Positions 49,844 through 59,800 of a stretch of 64,000 nucleotides of DNA are shown piece by piece (the first letter of the stretch is position 1; every line of letters begins with the position of its first letter). Source of the stretch: Paenibacillus mesophilus (GTDB taxonomy: Bacteria > Bacillota > Bacilli > Paenibacillales > NBRC-103111); assembly GCF_005938385.1 (NCBI RefSeq), contig NZ_VCRA01000025.1, forward strand, positions 43,091 to 107,090. The letters run 5' to 3'. A program made the translations under genes and the position numbers. The notes under the pieces were generated by a model. It was not told the DNA's origin, made no database searches, and saw only the letters and a list, made by a program, of their open reading frames with translations.

Positions 49844-51229
49844 TCATGGCGTGCGGCTGAGGCTTCTTATTTCGTTCAGCGCTTTTTCAATTTTGACGCA
49901 TACGTTCTGCTCCGATTCGATCCCGGCCCAGTACAGCTTCACTTCGTTAATGATCGCCGTCAGCATCTCGATCGTCACATTCAGATCGGTGTACAACCTG
50001 TATGTCGGCACGATATCGCGATGCATCGGATAGCGCAGCGGGCGGAACATCGTCTCTTGTCCGATCCACTCGGCGGCCGGCTTCAAGGCGGGAATGCTTA
50101 ATGTCCGCTGGCGGATGTTCAACTGGGAACGGTAAGAGGTCAAATAATCGACGAACGTCTGCGCCGCTTCCTTCTGCTCGGACTTCGCGTTAATGCCGAG
50201 CCCGATCGCGATAAGCAGCGTTTTCGGATTTTCGATATAGGGCAGCGGGGCGATATCGTATTCGAAATCGGCTTTTTTCAGTTCGTTCAAGCTGAAATAA
50301 GTCGTCATGATCATCGAGACCTTCTCCTGCAGGAACAGCTTCTCCGCATCCGCTTCCTCGTAGAACAGCGGCATGATCGTCTGATTCATCACGATGTCCC
50401 TGCACAGCCGAAGCGCTTCCATCCACGGGCCTTCGCATATCCGCACCGGCTCCCCTTCAGGCGGCAGCCTCATCCCGCTCTGCAGCAGAAACACCGGCCA
50501 GCGGTTGTTCGACAGCAGGTAGAAGTAAAATCCGTACCGTTCATTCGGAACGGCCAGACGGGCGGCGGCCTGCTTCAGATCTTCCCACGTCCAGCTGCTA
50601 TCCGGCTCGAGTATGTTCATTTCGCGAAAATGTTTGCGGTTGTAGCAAAGCACGACCGGCGAGAACGTAAGCGGCTGGACCAGCAGCTTGCCTTCGTGCG
50701 TAAACGCTTTACTCAAGTACGGGTAGATGTCCCCATTCGGCTGCTGTTGTTCGAGCAGCTCGAGCGCGTCGTATTCGACCATCTCGCGAAAGTTCGGAAC
50801 GTTGACCGTCACGACATCCATAATGCCGGATTCGAGCGACTGCCTCACGCTTACATAATGCTCGAGCATCATCGTCTGTACGCGGATGCGGGGGTACAGC
50901 TTATGGAACTGCGAGATGAGCGTGCCGAGGTCCGTTTCCTCCACCGTCGACCGGTGGCAGCCGAAGCGGATCGTAACCGAATTGTTGTCCGAGACGTCGG
51001 CGATCCGGTTGCCGACCTTCGGTATTTTCTCGATCAAGCCTTCCGACACGAGAATGTCGAGACAATGCCGGACCGATTTGTTGCTGATCGTGTACAATTT
51101 GCCGAGTTCGCGTTCCGACGGCAAAAATTCGCCGACGTTCCGTTTGCCCGAAACGATCTCGTCGCGAATCGAACGGATCATCTCGTCCATCCGTTTCGTT
51201 AGTGTTTCCCGGCTAGGTCTATTTGCCAT
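49844..51229 (-). CDS. GntR-type regulator fused to a solute-binding-protein domain
   Basis: 461 residues, no signal peptide. Residues ~10-80 form a GntR winged helix (RSIRDEIVSGKRNVGEFLPS, TISNKSVRHCLDILVSEGLI, VGNRIADVS). The remaining ~370 residues have the layout of a family 1 ABC solute-binding protein: VTIRFGCHRSTVEETDLGTL, TFSPVVLCYNRKHFREMNIL, DSSWTWEDLKQAAARLAVPN and GINAKSEQKEAAQTFVDYLT. It should sense a cytoplasmic sugar or related ligand by that domain. Usually GntR proteins carry UTRA, FCD or LacI-type sensors, so this fusion is unusual. The nearby dehydrogenase and lipoprotein genes are likely targets. Confidence 0.87.
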   Translation of the reverse strand: MANRPSRETLTKRMDEMIRSIRDEIVSGKRNVGEFLPSERELGKLYTISNKSVRHCLDILVSEGLIEKIPKVGNRIADVSDNNSVTIRFGCHRSTVEETDLGTLISQFHKLYPRIRVQTMMLEHYVSVRQSLESGIMDVVTVNVPNFREMVEYDALELLEQQQPNGDIYPYLSKAFTHEGKLLVQPLTFSPVVLCYNRKHFREMNILEPDSSWTWEDLKQAAARLAVPNERYGFYFYLLSNNRWPVFLLQSGMRLPPEGEPVRICEGPWMEALRLCRDIVMNQTIMPLFYEEADAEKLFLQEKVSMIMTTYFSLNELKKADFEYDIAPLPYIENPKTLLIAIGLGINAKSEQKEAAQTFVDYLTSYRSQLNIRQRTLSIPALKPAAEWIGQETMFRPLRYPMHRDIVPTYRLYTDLNVTIEMLTAIINEVKLYWAGIESEQNVCVKIEKALNEIRSLSRTP

Positions 51230-51356
51230 TCCAACCCTCCATCGACCTGAAACTATTTATCCATAAATTTTATATAAAGGCCAGCGGGGTTTGCAATAAA
51301 GCTATATTACCATAAACCGGGTAAAAAGATAGTAGCAACAAATTCGAATAGAACAG

Positions 51357-51388
51357 AGGCCCCTTCTCCAAGTTAAGAGAAGAGGCCC
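51357..51388 (-). terminator. Terminator of metI
   Basis: Minus strand GGGCCTCTTCTC / GGAGAAGGGGCC hairpin. Confidence 0.75.
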
Positions 51389-51412
51389 GAGTAATCGTGG
51401 TCCGCTAATGGC

Positions 51413-52567
51413 TCAGCCGAGCTCCGCCTTGGCCGCGTCGAAGGCGTTCGACAGATCGGCGATCAAATCGTCGACATGCTCGATGCCAACCGAGAAGCGG
51501 AGGAGCCGGTCATCCACGCCTACTTTCCGGCGTATTTCTTCCGGAATATCCGCATGGGTTTGCACCGCCGGGTAGGTCATCAGCGACTCCACGCCGCCCA
51601 AGCTTTCCGCGAAAGCAATCAGCCGGATATGCCGCAGAATCGGCTCGATCGTGCGGGCGTCTTTCATCCGGAACGAGAAAATGCCCGTATTGCCCGAAGA
51701 CTGCCTGCTCTGGATGTCGTGCCCCGGATGGGACGGGAGCGCCGGGTAAAACACTTCCTCCACCATCGGATGGGTCAGCAAAAATTCGGCGATTTTCGTC
51801 GCGTTGTACTGATGCCGTTCCATGCGCAGCGCCAGCGTCTTCATCCCTCTCATGAGCAGCCACGAATCCTGCGGATTGAGCACGGCGCCGATCGAGTTGT
51901 GCAGGAACGCCATCTCGGCCGACAGCTCTTTGCCTTTCGTAACGATCAGCCCGGCGAGCACGTCGTTGTGGCCGCCCAAATATTTGGTCGCGCTGTGGAT
52001 GACGATATCGGCCCCGAGCTCGATTGGCCGCTGGAAAAACGGCGTCAGCAGCGTGTTGTCGACGATGGTGACGTACCCTTTGACCTTCGCCCACGAACAA
52101 ACTTTCTCCAGATCGGTAATCATCATGAGCGGGTTCGTCGGCGTCTCGATCACGATCGCTTTCGTGTTCGGCCGGCTGGCGCTCTCGAGAGCGTCGAGAT
52201 CGTTAGTGTCCACATAAGTGGCGGTTACCCCGAACCGTCCCATCACTTTCTCGATCAGACGGTATGTACCGCCGTACAGATCAAGCGATACGATCAGATG
52301 GTCGCCTTGTCCGTACATGGCGAATATCGTTTGCAATGCGGCCATTCCGGAGCTGCACGCGAAGCCCGCGTCGCCCGATTCAAGCTCCGCGACCGCCTGC
52401 TCCAGCACGGCGCGCGTAGGGTTTTTCGTGCGCGAGTAGTCGAAGCCCGTGCTTTGTCCGAGCCGCGGATGACGGAACGCGGTCGCTTGGTAAATCGGGA
52501 AACTGACGGCGCCTGTCACCGGTTCGGACTCGGAACCGATCTGTGCCAAACGGCTTTCAATTTTCAT
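51413..52567 (-). CDS. metI: Cystathionine gamma-synthase / O-acetylhomoserine thiolyase
   Basis: 384 residues, Cys/Met-metabolism PLP family. Motifs: SFPIYQATAFRHP, FDYSRTKNPTRAVLE, CSSGMAALQTIFAMY, VIETPTNPLMMITDLE, VDNTLLTPFFQRP and the PLP Lys in IHSATKYLGGHNDV. The C-terminal AFAESLGGVESLMTYPA, with HADIPEEIR, is typical of MetI in Bacilli. It links O-acetylhomoserine to cysteine or sulfide in methionine synthesis. It follows metA by 163 bp and would share its riboswitch control. AGGAGG ribosome binding site. The precise choice among MetB/MetI/MccB is made from similarity and from the metA context. Confidence 0.88.
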   Translation of the reverse strand: MKIESRLAQIGSESEPVTGAVSFPIYQATAFRHPRLGQSTGFDYSRTKNPTRAVLEQAVAELESGDAGFACSSGMAALQTIFAMYGQGDHLIVSLDLYGGTYRLIEKVMGRFGVTATYVDTNDLDALESASRPNTKAIVIETPTNPLMMITDLEKVCSWAKVKGYVTIVDNTLLTPFFQRPIELGADIVIHSATKYLGGHNDVLAGLIVTKGKELSAEMAFLHNSIGAVLNPQDSWLLMRGMKTLALRMERHQYNATKIAEFLLTHPMVEEVFYPALPSHPGHDIQSRQSSGNTGIFSFRMKDARTIEPILRHIRLIAFAESLGGVESLMTYPAVQTHADIPEEIRRKVGVDDRLLRFSVGIEHVDDLIADLSNAFDAAKAELG

Positions 52568-52654
52568 ACTTGATTATCCTCCTAGGCATAATGGGAATTT
52601 GAGGCATACGAACCCCTGTTGCAATGGAAGGGCGGGGGTACGTGTGTTTAAAAG

Positions 52655-52682
52655 GGGAGGAACCGCCGTAACGGCGGCTCCG
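52655..52682 (-). other. Hairpin between metA and metI
   Basis: Minus strand stem CCGCCGT / ACGGCGG followed by TTCCTCCCCTTTT; a weak terminator or attenuator, or an RNA stabiliser between the two genes. Confidence 0.4.
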
Positions 52683-52730
52683 TCTCGGACACTTCACTCG
52701 CGGGCGTCTCCCCGCACCGGGCACGAAAGG

Positions 52731-53693
52731 TTACAGTCCGGCTCCGTACGTCAGCCACTCTTCGTCCGGCTGCTTTTTCTTGAGCGCGGCCAAATCGAAC
52801 GGCGTTTCTTGATAGACGTAGTAGTTGAGCCAGTTGGAGAAGAGCAGGTTGGCGTGCGCCCTCCAGGTGACCAACGGATCGCAGCTCGGGTCGTTGTTCG
52901 GGAAATAGTTTTTCGGCACTTCGATCGACAGCCCTTTGGCCACGTCGCGGTCATATTCCCATTTTAACGTGCAAGTGTCATATTCGGAATGCCCGGTTAC
53001 GAAAACATGCTTGCCGTCCTTCGTCGCGACCAAATAAATGCCCGCTTCCTCCGATTCCGACAAAATCTCGAGCTCCGGTACTTGCTCGATATCTTCTTTG
53101 CGCACTTCCGTATGACGGGACTGCGGGACGAAGAACAGTTCGTCGAAGCCGCGCAGCAGCTTCACGTGTTTCGCCGTCGTCGCGTGAGGGAACACGCCGA
53201 AAATTTTGTTCGGCACCGGATATTTCGGCACCCCGAAATGATGGTACAAGCCGGCCTGCGACGCCCAACAAATGTACATCGTCGAAGTGACGTTCGTCTT
53301 CGTCCAATCCATAATTTGCTGAAGCTCGGACCAATAGTTGACTTCCTCGAATTCCATCTGCTCCACCGGCGCGCCGGTTATGATCATTCCGTCGAAATAC
53401 TCGTCCTGCACGTCCTCGAACGTTTTGTAGAACGTATTCAGATGCTCGGCGCTCGTATTTTTGGACGTATGTGTCTTCGGATGAAGGAGGACGAACTCCA
53501 CCTGCAGCGGCGTGTTGCCGATCAGGCGCAATATTTGCGTTTCCGTCGTTTCCTTAGTCGGCATCAGATTGAGTATCGCTATTTTAAGTGGACGAATATC
53601 TTGATGAAACGCGACGGTTTCGTCCATGACGAAAATGTTTTCCTGAATCAATACTTCTTTGGCGGGCAAATGATCGGGCACTTTGATGGGCAT
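52731..53693 (-). CDS. metA: Homoserine O-acetyltransferase, MetA type
   Basis: 320 residues from ATG 53693 (AAGGAG 8 nt upstream). Class I glutamine-amidotransferase-like fold. The catalytic Cys is in YICWASQAGLYHHFGVPKY, His and Glu in VFVTGHSEYDTCTLKWEYD. MPIKVPDHLPAKEVLIQENI opens the protein as in the family, and LKIAILNLMPTKETTETQIL follows. Bacillus members use acetyl-CoA instead of succinyl-CoA; the residue that selects this cannot be judged here without alignment. Preceded by a SAM-I riboswitch. Confidence 0.93.
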   Translation of the reverse strand: MPIKVPDHLPAKEVLIQENIFVMDETVAFHQDIRPLKIAILNLMPTKETTETQILRLIGNTPLQVEFVLLHPKTHTSKNTSAEHLNTFYKTFEDVQDEYFDGMIITGAPVEQMEFEEVNYWSELQQIMDWTKTNVTSTMYICWASQAGLYHHFGVPKYPVPNKIFGVFPHATTAKHVKLLRGFDELFFVPQSRHTEVRKEDIEQVPELEILSESEEAGIYLVATKDGKHVFVTGHSEYDTCTLKWEYDRDVAKGLSIEVPKNYFPNNDPSCDPLVTWRAHANLLFSNWLNYYVYQETPFDLAALKKKQPDEEWLTYGAGL

Positions 53694-53719
53694 CGTGATC
53701 ACTCCTTCGTGTAAGTTAA

Positions 53720-53908
53720 ATAGGCCTTTCTCCATAGATGAAGAAAGGCCACCGCTTCGCATGTGCTCGCATGTCCTCTCTCATCTCTCAGAAACGTTCA
53801 TGACGTTCCCGCAAGAATTAGCACCGTGCATCTCCGTCTCACGTGACGAATTTGTCGGTTGCCGGGCTTCATAGGGCTGGTCCCTCCACCTACTCTTGAT
53901 AAGAGTTC
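53720..53908 (-). promoter_or_regulatory. SAM-I (S-box) riboswitch upstream of metA
   Basis: Minus strand: CTCTTATCAAGAG (53905-53893), then GGTGGAGGGACCAGCCCTAT, GAAGCCCGGCAACC, GGTGCTAATTCTTGCGG and closing AGATGAGAG; these are the conserved S-box blocks in order. A terminator stem GGCCTTTCT / AGAAAGGCC (53723-53750) follows. High S-adenosylmethionine should end transcription before metA and metI. Confidence 0.95.
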
Positions 53909-53969
53909 CAAAGCATATTCGGTTATCGTTACTTAATATTAATTTAGCCGATCGGAGCGATTTCGTCAA

Positions 53970-54627
53970 GATGCGCCGTTACAAGCATATGCGCTCGGCT
54001 ATTCCCCCGCCGACACGTTTCATGGCACTCCGCATAGGATGTAGGACCCTAATGTTTAAGTTTTCGTTAAAAGAAGACACATCGACCGAACAGGCGGCAT
54101 TTCCCGGTTCATACGCCGTACGAGTCGACTCGGGCCATCTTGTGCGCTTGACGTTCGAAGCGTTATACTAGATTACGTTCCCGGAAAGTGAAGACAAGCT
54201 CTGTGCTTGATCCTCTTCCTTCATGGGGTCGATGAACGATTGGAATCCTACTATGATTCATTAAAAGGGGTGAACGATGCATGGACGTGGACCGACCCGG
54301 ACCGACAACGAATCAACTTCATAGCCGCGAACGGCAGCATGGTCTTCCGTCCGATGCATCGCGCCTTCTGATAGAACGCATGGCGTAACCGGACTACCTT
54401 CTGCCGTTCCCGAAGCTTAAGGCGAATCGTTTGCTGCGTCTTTGTTGGCCAATTTTCCAGACTGGCCTGCATTACAGGGCAAGCGCCTCCTGGCATGGCG
54501 TCCGCGGCCGGATCTGAACAAGCTGCGTAGGGTGCGGCAGTTTCATTTCGGCAGCGTGCGATGTCCTTTTGGCGTTTCAAGCAAATCGCATGGTGACAAC
54601 CCGCATTCCGGGGAACACTGCTAAGGG
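53970..54627. other. Intergenic region before corA; one possible short ORF or remnant
   Basis: No recognised family or RNA. In 54207-54371 (+) an open stretch of 54 codons from a TTG contains natural-looking text (WTWTDPDRQRINFIAANGSM), but it has no good ribosome binding site, so it may be a decayed fragment. The plus-strand stretch at 53896-54171 overlaps the riboswitch and is not convincing. Confidence 0.4.
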
Positions 54628-54636
54628 GTGAGACAG

Positions 54637-55572
54637 ATGAAGGTACGTCTGGTACAAAACGGATTGTTTACGCAAATCGACGATGTGGCCACGGCACTTG
54701 TGCCCCCGGCAAACGGCTTTTACTGGATCGACGCGAATCTGGAAGATCTGGAAATGCTGCAGCCGTTATTCCAGCTTCACGATCTCGCTGTGGAAGACAG
54801 TCTGAACGAGGAAGAGCAGCGCCCGAAAATCGAGCTGTACGACTCGCATTATTTTATCGTCATCAACAGCATCCGCTTCGACGACGAGGAAATCTTTTTG
54901 CGCGCATTGAATATATTTTTGTTCAAGCATACGATCATTACGATTACCCGGCAAAAAATCAACGAGATTCGTTCGATCAAGCCGGTGCTCTGGGAGGAGG
55001 AAGTCAATTCCCCCGACCGTTTCCTGTATCATCTCGTAGACCTGGTGGTGGACAATTACTTCAGCGTCGGGGACAGGATCGAAGCCAAAATCGAATCGCT
55101 CGAGGAAGACATTCTGGTTCACACGAAGAAATCGCATCTGAACGAGATCATAGGGCTCCGCAGCGAAATTTTATGGCTCAAAAAGATGCTCGTGCCGCAA
55201 AGGGACGTCATCTGGTCGCTCAACAAAAAAGAATTGCGGCTGATCGACGACCAGCTGCAAAAATATTTCGGGGACATTCACGAAAACGCCGTGAAAATTA
55301 CCGAAACGTTCGAGACGTTCCGCGATCTGATGGGCAACTTGCGCGAGGCGTACCAGTCCAGCTTGTCCAACCGCACGAACGAAATTATGCGCATCTTCAC
55401 CGCGCTTACGACGATATTCATGCCCATGACGATTATTACGGGCATATACGGCATGAACTTCGACGTCATGCCCGAGCTGCATACGCCCCACGGCTATTAT
55501 GCGGTACTCGCGGTCATCTTCGGAGTCGGCTTGTCGATGTTTTGGTTTTTCAAAAAGAAAAATTGGTTCTGA
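54637..55572 (+). CDS. corA: CorA-family magnesium/divalent cation transporter
   Basis: 311 residues from ATG 54637 (AAGGGG 8 nt upstream; a GTG at 54628 is too near that site). Large cytoplasmic N-domain and long helix, then two C-terminal membrane helices with the signature YGMNFDVMPEL (GMN loop) between them. The tail WFFKKKNWF ends in basic residues, as in CorA. It forms a homopentameric channel for Mg2+. Known CorA markers RLRGAMN-type helix (ESLEEDILVHTKKSHLNEII) and FRDLMGNLREAYQSSLSNRT are present. No M-box was found upstream. Confidence 0.92.
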   Translation: MKVRLVQNGLFTQIDDVATALVPPANGFYWIDANLEDLEMLQPLFQLHDLAVEDSLNEEEQRPKIELYDSHYFIVINSIRFDDEEIFLRALNIFLFKHTIITITRQKINEIRSIKPVLWEEEVNSPDRFLYHLVDLVVDNYFSVGDRIEAKIESLEEDILVHTKKSHLNEIIGLRSEILWLKKMLVPQRDVIWSLNKKELRLIDDQLQKYFGDIHENAVKITETFETFRDLMGNLREAYQSSLSNRTNEIMRIFTALTTIFMPMTIITGIYGMNFDVMPELHTPHGYYAVLAVIFGVGLSMFWFFKKKNWF

Positions 55573-55582
55573 TCCGGCCTCG

Positions 55583-55632
55583 GAGGCTGTCTCATCCGTC
55601 ATAACGCGACGGCCGGGACAGCCTCTTTGTCC
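55583..55632. terminator. Terminator between convergent corA and the HRDC-like gene
   Basis: GAGGCTGTC (55583-55591) / GACAGCCTC (55617-55625) stem, then TTTGT; usable in both directions. Confidence 0.75.
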
Positions 55633-55640
55633 GCGCTTAG

Positions 55641-56684
55641 TTATGCCGATTGCTCCGGCAATTCCCGCGCGTCCGGCTCGGCCGCCTCCACTACGTCGAT
55701 CTTCGCCCTCCGGTAGCGGATCCGCAGCAGTCTGAGCCACTCGTAGGCGCGGCTGAGCGACTCTTCGTCCAGCGTCTTCTCGTCGTAAAGCCGCTTCAGA
55801 ACGGGGCGGAGAAACCGGTCGCCCAGAGCGCCGAACTCGCTCCACGCCTTGTCGACCAGCGGCTGCGGAATGCTCTCGAGCTCGGCGGCAATGAGCGGCT
55901 CCAGCTCATAGCCTTCCTTGTCCAGCTCCTCGATGCGGGTCATAAGCTCTCGCCGGCTCAGGGAAAACAGTGGCTCCAGCTCGTTCAAGCTCGTGCCCGC
56001 GGCAACCGCCTCCAGAAGCTTCCGCTTCAATTCCTGCTTCGCGGACTCGCCCTTGCGGCGCTGCTCCTGCCGCTCGCGGAACCATTCCTCGGCCGCCGCC
56101 CCGTCCACCGCTTCCTCCACCCAGTCGAGCGGAAATGACGTCGGTCTCGCCGCACTTTCCGTCAAGGCGAGGATGTCCGCCCCGTACAGCCCGGCCTTAT
56201 GCTCGCCGAAGCCGGGAATTTGCAGCAGTTCTTCCATCGTTTGCGGGACAAACGCGCTGATCATCTTGATCAGCCGGTTGGAAGCGAGTATGAACGGCGA
56301 TTTCCCTTCATTCGCCGCCTGCCCGTTCCGCCATCGGCGCAAAGTCTCGTACAGCTCCGCATCGGCATGCAGCTCTCCATAATATTCCAGCTTGCGAATG
56401 AACAACCCTTTCCCCGCGTGCCTTGATTCCCGTTCCACGGCGAGCTCGACCAAAGGACGGTATCCGTCGCGGCGCTTATCCGTTATCCGGGATCGGAACT
56501 CTGCGATCATCTCGTCCCAAGCCGTCCCGGTATACCAGCTTTCCTGTGTCGGGATTCCTCCGCCGCCAGGCTCGTGCCACCAGACGCGCCATTCGCCGAA
56601 CTCCTCGGCTATCGATACTTGTGCCGTTACGTTGCCGTCATGCTCGGTCTGCTTCTCGAAGCTGTTCAGAAAAACAAGATTCAT
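55641..56684 (-). CDS. HRDC-domain-like cytoplasmic protein
   Basis: 347 residues from ATG 56684 (AGGAGA). N-terminal segment MNLVFLNSFEKQTEHDGNVT and a Trp-rich strand EFGEWRVWWHEPGGGG. Then an HRDC-type helical domain at about 120-170: YETLRRWRNGQAANEGKSPF, ILASNRLIKMISAFVPQTME and LLQIPGFGEHKAGLYGADIL. The C-terminal half (REELMTRIEELDKEGYELEP-like helices) resembles the helix-turn-helix tail found in RecQ-family relatives. It has no helicase motors. Possibly a nucleic-acid-binding partner of a helicase; function not known. Confidence 0.72.
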   Translation of the reverse strand: MNLVFLNSFEKQTEHDGNVTAQVSIAEEFGEWRVWWHEPGGGGIPTQESWYTGTAWDEMIAEFRSRITDKRRDGYRPLVELAVERESRHAGKGLFIRKLEYYGELHADAELYETLRRWRNGQAANEGKSPFILASNRLIKMISAFVPQTMEELLQIPGFGEHKAGLYGADILALTESAARPTSFPLDWVEEAVDGAAAEEWFRERQEQRRKGESAKQELKRKLLEAVAAGTSLNELEPLFSLSRRELMTRIEELDKEGYELEPLIAAELESIPQPLVDKAWSEFGALGDRFLRPVLKRLYDEKTLDEESLSRAYEWLRLLRIRYRRAKIDVVEAAEPDARELPEQSA

Positions 56685-56715
56685 AAAGGTCTCCTCCTTC
56701 GTTTGGCGGCACGAC

Positions 56716-56754
56716 AAAAAGCACCCCTTCCACATGAAAGTAGAAGAGGTGCTT
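56716..56754 (-). terminator. Terminator of the two-kinase hybrid sensor gene
   Basis: Minus strand AGCACCTCTTCT / GGAAGGGGTGCT stem followed by TTTTTG. Confidence 0.85.
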
Positions 56755-56840
56755 CCTCCGGCCGATATGCTGATTTCATTGCAATCATACCACAAAGAGG
56801 GTCACAATACAATATTTGGCGATCGCATATTCGAGTCCGC

Positions 56841-59800
56841 TCACAATCCGCTCGCCGGTATAAGCACCGTGACGGTCGTCCCGGCATCGACTTCGCTCTC
56901 GATATGCAGCTCGGTAGCGTACGCATGCTTAAGCCTCGTGTTGATGTTCCGCAAGCCGACGCCCGATCGCGTTCCCGGCTGTCCTGCCGAATCGGGGAAT
57001 TCCAAGGAGAGAACCGCCGCCACTTGCTCTTGCGTCATCCCTACGCCGTTGTCCGCAATGACGATGCAGCAATGACCGTCCGCTTCGTGTACTTTGATCT
57101 CGACGGTACCGCCCTCCGTCCGTTTGCCGATGCCGTGTCTAATCGCGTTCTCGACCAGCGGCTGCAGCAGAAGCGGGGGAAGCGCGAAGCCGAGGACGCT
57201 TTCATCGACCTCGTATTCCACTTTGATGCGGTCCCGGAAACGTTCTTTCTCAATATCTACGTATGCCCGAATCAGCGCCAGCTCGTTATGGAGCGGAACG
57301 CTCTTCTGAATATTGCTGAACGAGAAGCTGCCGCGTAAATAATCGGCTAAGTCGCCCGTAAGCTTTCTCGCCTTCTCCGTGTTCGTATAGCTTAATGCGA
57401 TGACCGTGTTCAGCACGTTGTACAAGAAATGCGGCTTGATTTGCGACTGCAGGAACGCCACCTCCAGATCGACCGCCTTGCCGGCCGCCTCCTTCATCAA
57501 CAGCAAGCTTTTGACGCGCGCCTTCAGCTCGTTCGCATCGAACGGCTTCGGCAAATAGTCGTTCGCCCCCGCATCGAATGCGGCGAGCTTGTCTTCCTCC
57601 TGAATCGACGCGGTCACCATCAGCACCGGCATTTCGAGCATGCTGTGCTTGCGTCGTATCGCCCGGCACACTTCGAACCCGGACAAGCCCGGCATCATCA
57701 AATCGAGAACGACCAGATCGATCGCAGGCCGATTCTCGATTTGCCAGATCGCTTCGCTGCCGTTCTGCACGGCGATAACCGTGTAATCGCGGCTTCCCAG
57801 CACGTCGATCAGCACTTTCAGGTTGGAGAAATGATCGTCGACGACAAGCACCGTATATGGACCGCTTCCCTCGACCACATATGGCGTCTGGAACTCGTAC
57901 TCCTTCTCGGTTTGACCAACATCTCCATTGTGCTGCGCGATGCCGGGCTTTGCCCGTTTATCCCGGTCCGCGATCGGCAGCGTCAGCGTGAAGATCGTCC
58001 CCTCGCCCTTGGACGAGCTGACCCTTATCGTTCCATGCTGCAGCTCGACCAGCTGTTTGACGATCGGCAGCCCGAGACCGAAGCTTTGTTTGGAATCGAT
58101 CCGGAACGTTTTGAAAGGCTGGAAAATATAAGGGAGCTCGTCCTCTTCGATGCCGCCTCCGGTATCTTGTACCGAAATGGCCGCCATGCCGCCCGCCGCC
58201 TCGGCCGACACCTCGATCGTTCCGGATGCGGTATGCTTCAGGGCGTTGTCGAGAAGATTGCCGATAATTTGCTTAAGCCGGAATTCGTCCGCCATTACAT
58301 AAGGAAAGTCGTCAGGAATCCGGTTGACGAGCCGTACGTTCTTTCCGGCTATCAGGTAAGAGAACACTTTCAGCGACACTTCCACGGTCGAGCGCAAGTC
58401 TACCGCCGTCGGATGAATGGACAGCTCGCCTTCCTTCAGCTTGGAAAGGTCCAAAATATCGTAGACGAGCCGGGACAGCTTCTTGGCCGTCAGCGTGATC
58501 AATTCGGCTCTTTCCCGATGTCCGGACGCGAGCGGCTGCCGCGTGTCGTCTATCATCGACTGCGCGATGTTCATCATGCCGTGCAGAGGCGTTTTGAATT
58601 CGTGCGCCGTATTCGTCAGAAACTCGTCCTTCAGCTTATCCGCACGAAGGAGCTGTGCCGACAAGTTTTCATTTTGCTTGAACGCATTCGAGAACCGCAG
58701 CGACATGAGCAGAGCGAGCATGAGCAAGAACACGAACGGCTCGACCGGTTTAAAGTAAAAGACGGGTACGGCAAAGTAAATATTGATGTTCTGGATAAAA
58801 GCGTGCACGTTCAAGGCTATCGCCGCCAGAACGAGGTACAGCGATCCTTCCACCTTGCGCAGGGCGGCGGACATGAGCACGTAGACGCCGTAAATGAACG
58901 GCAGCGTCGCCATCAGGGACGTGACCGGCAGCATGTACACGGTCTGGGTCCAAGGATAAAAGAATAGTTCCATGAACAAGAGCAACGAACCGACCGCAAG
59001 CCCGATCCGGATAATCAGCAGGGAGCAGAACGGGCGGAAAGCCGTATAGAGGTAGAGCAGAAGCGCCATTCCCGCCCCCGTCGACGAGCAGATCTGCACG
59101 CGCAAATAAAGCCACGTCGGGATCGAGCCAAACATATCGTATAAAATTCTTTCTCCCCTCGTCGAGCAGAACAAAGCGAAGAACAGACTGAGAAGGCCGA
59201 ATACTAGAAGCGAGTAATCGTTTCTGCGCTGCGAATACAAGCCGACAAAGTACAAGCCCATCATAAAGAAACAGATGAATACGGTCCAGTCATGTGCGAG
59301 CGCCTTGCTTTGAATGGCGGTAATTTGCCCCGGATCGCCCAAATAAATCGAATGGTTGATCCCGCTGCCGCCCGGAAAATGATAATTCGCCGCCTGAACG
59401 ATCAGTTCGTTCATGCCCGGACGGAGCGTGAAGTAACCGACGGACGGTTTGTTTTTCCCTTCATTAGACGATGGTTCGCCGGACGGTGTTCCGCTTGAGG
59501 TCACTTCCTCGCCGTTCACGATAATGCGGCTCGACATCTGGATCGAGAGCGTCTTTAGTCCGAATGTCCGCTCTCTGTCTCCCATATGCAGAAGCAGCCG
59601 GTACGTCGCGCTCCCGTACACGTCCGTCTTGCTCGTCCATGAGCTTGGAACGGCGATCGTATCGGGCGCGAGGCGGCCCCCGCCGGCAAAATCCGCGGCA
59701 TCGAGCAGCCGGTCCGGATAAAATTCCCATTGTCCATCCAGCTTCACGACGCCGTCCCGCTCAAACCGCCACTGCGTTAAATCCAAAACGCCTTGCGACG

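Noticed and set aside
53896..54171. Plus-strand frame over the metA leader
   Set aside because: It overlaps the SAM-I riboswitch on the opposite strand and has no start signal.
54251..54580. 109-codon minus-strand frame before corA
   Set aside because: Cys/Arg-rich text without family resemblance and no ribosome binding site; the other strand reads better.
57429..58967. 512-codon plus-strand frame opposite the hybrid kinase
   Set aside because: Mirror frame of conserved kinase domains; no ribosome binding site.
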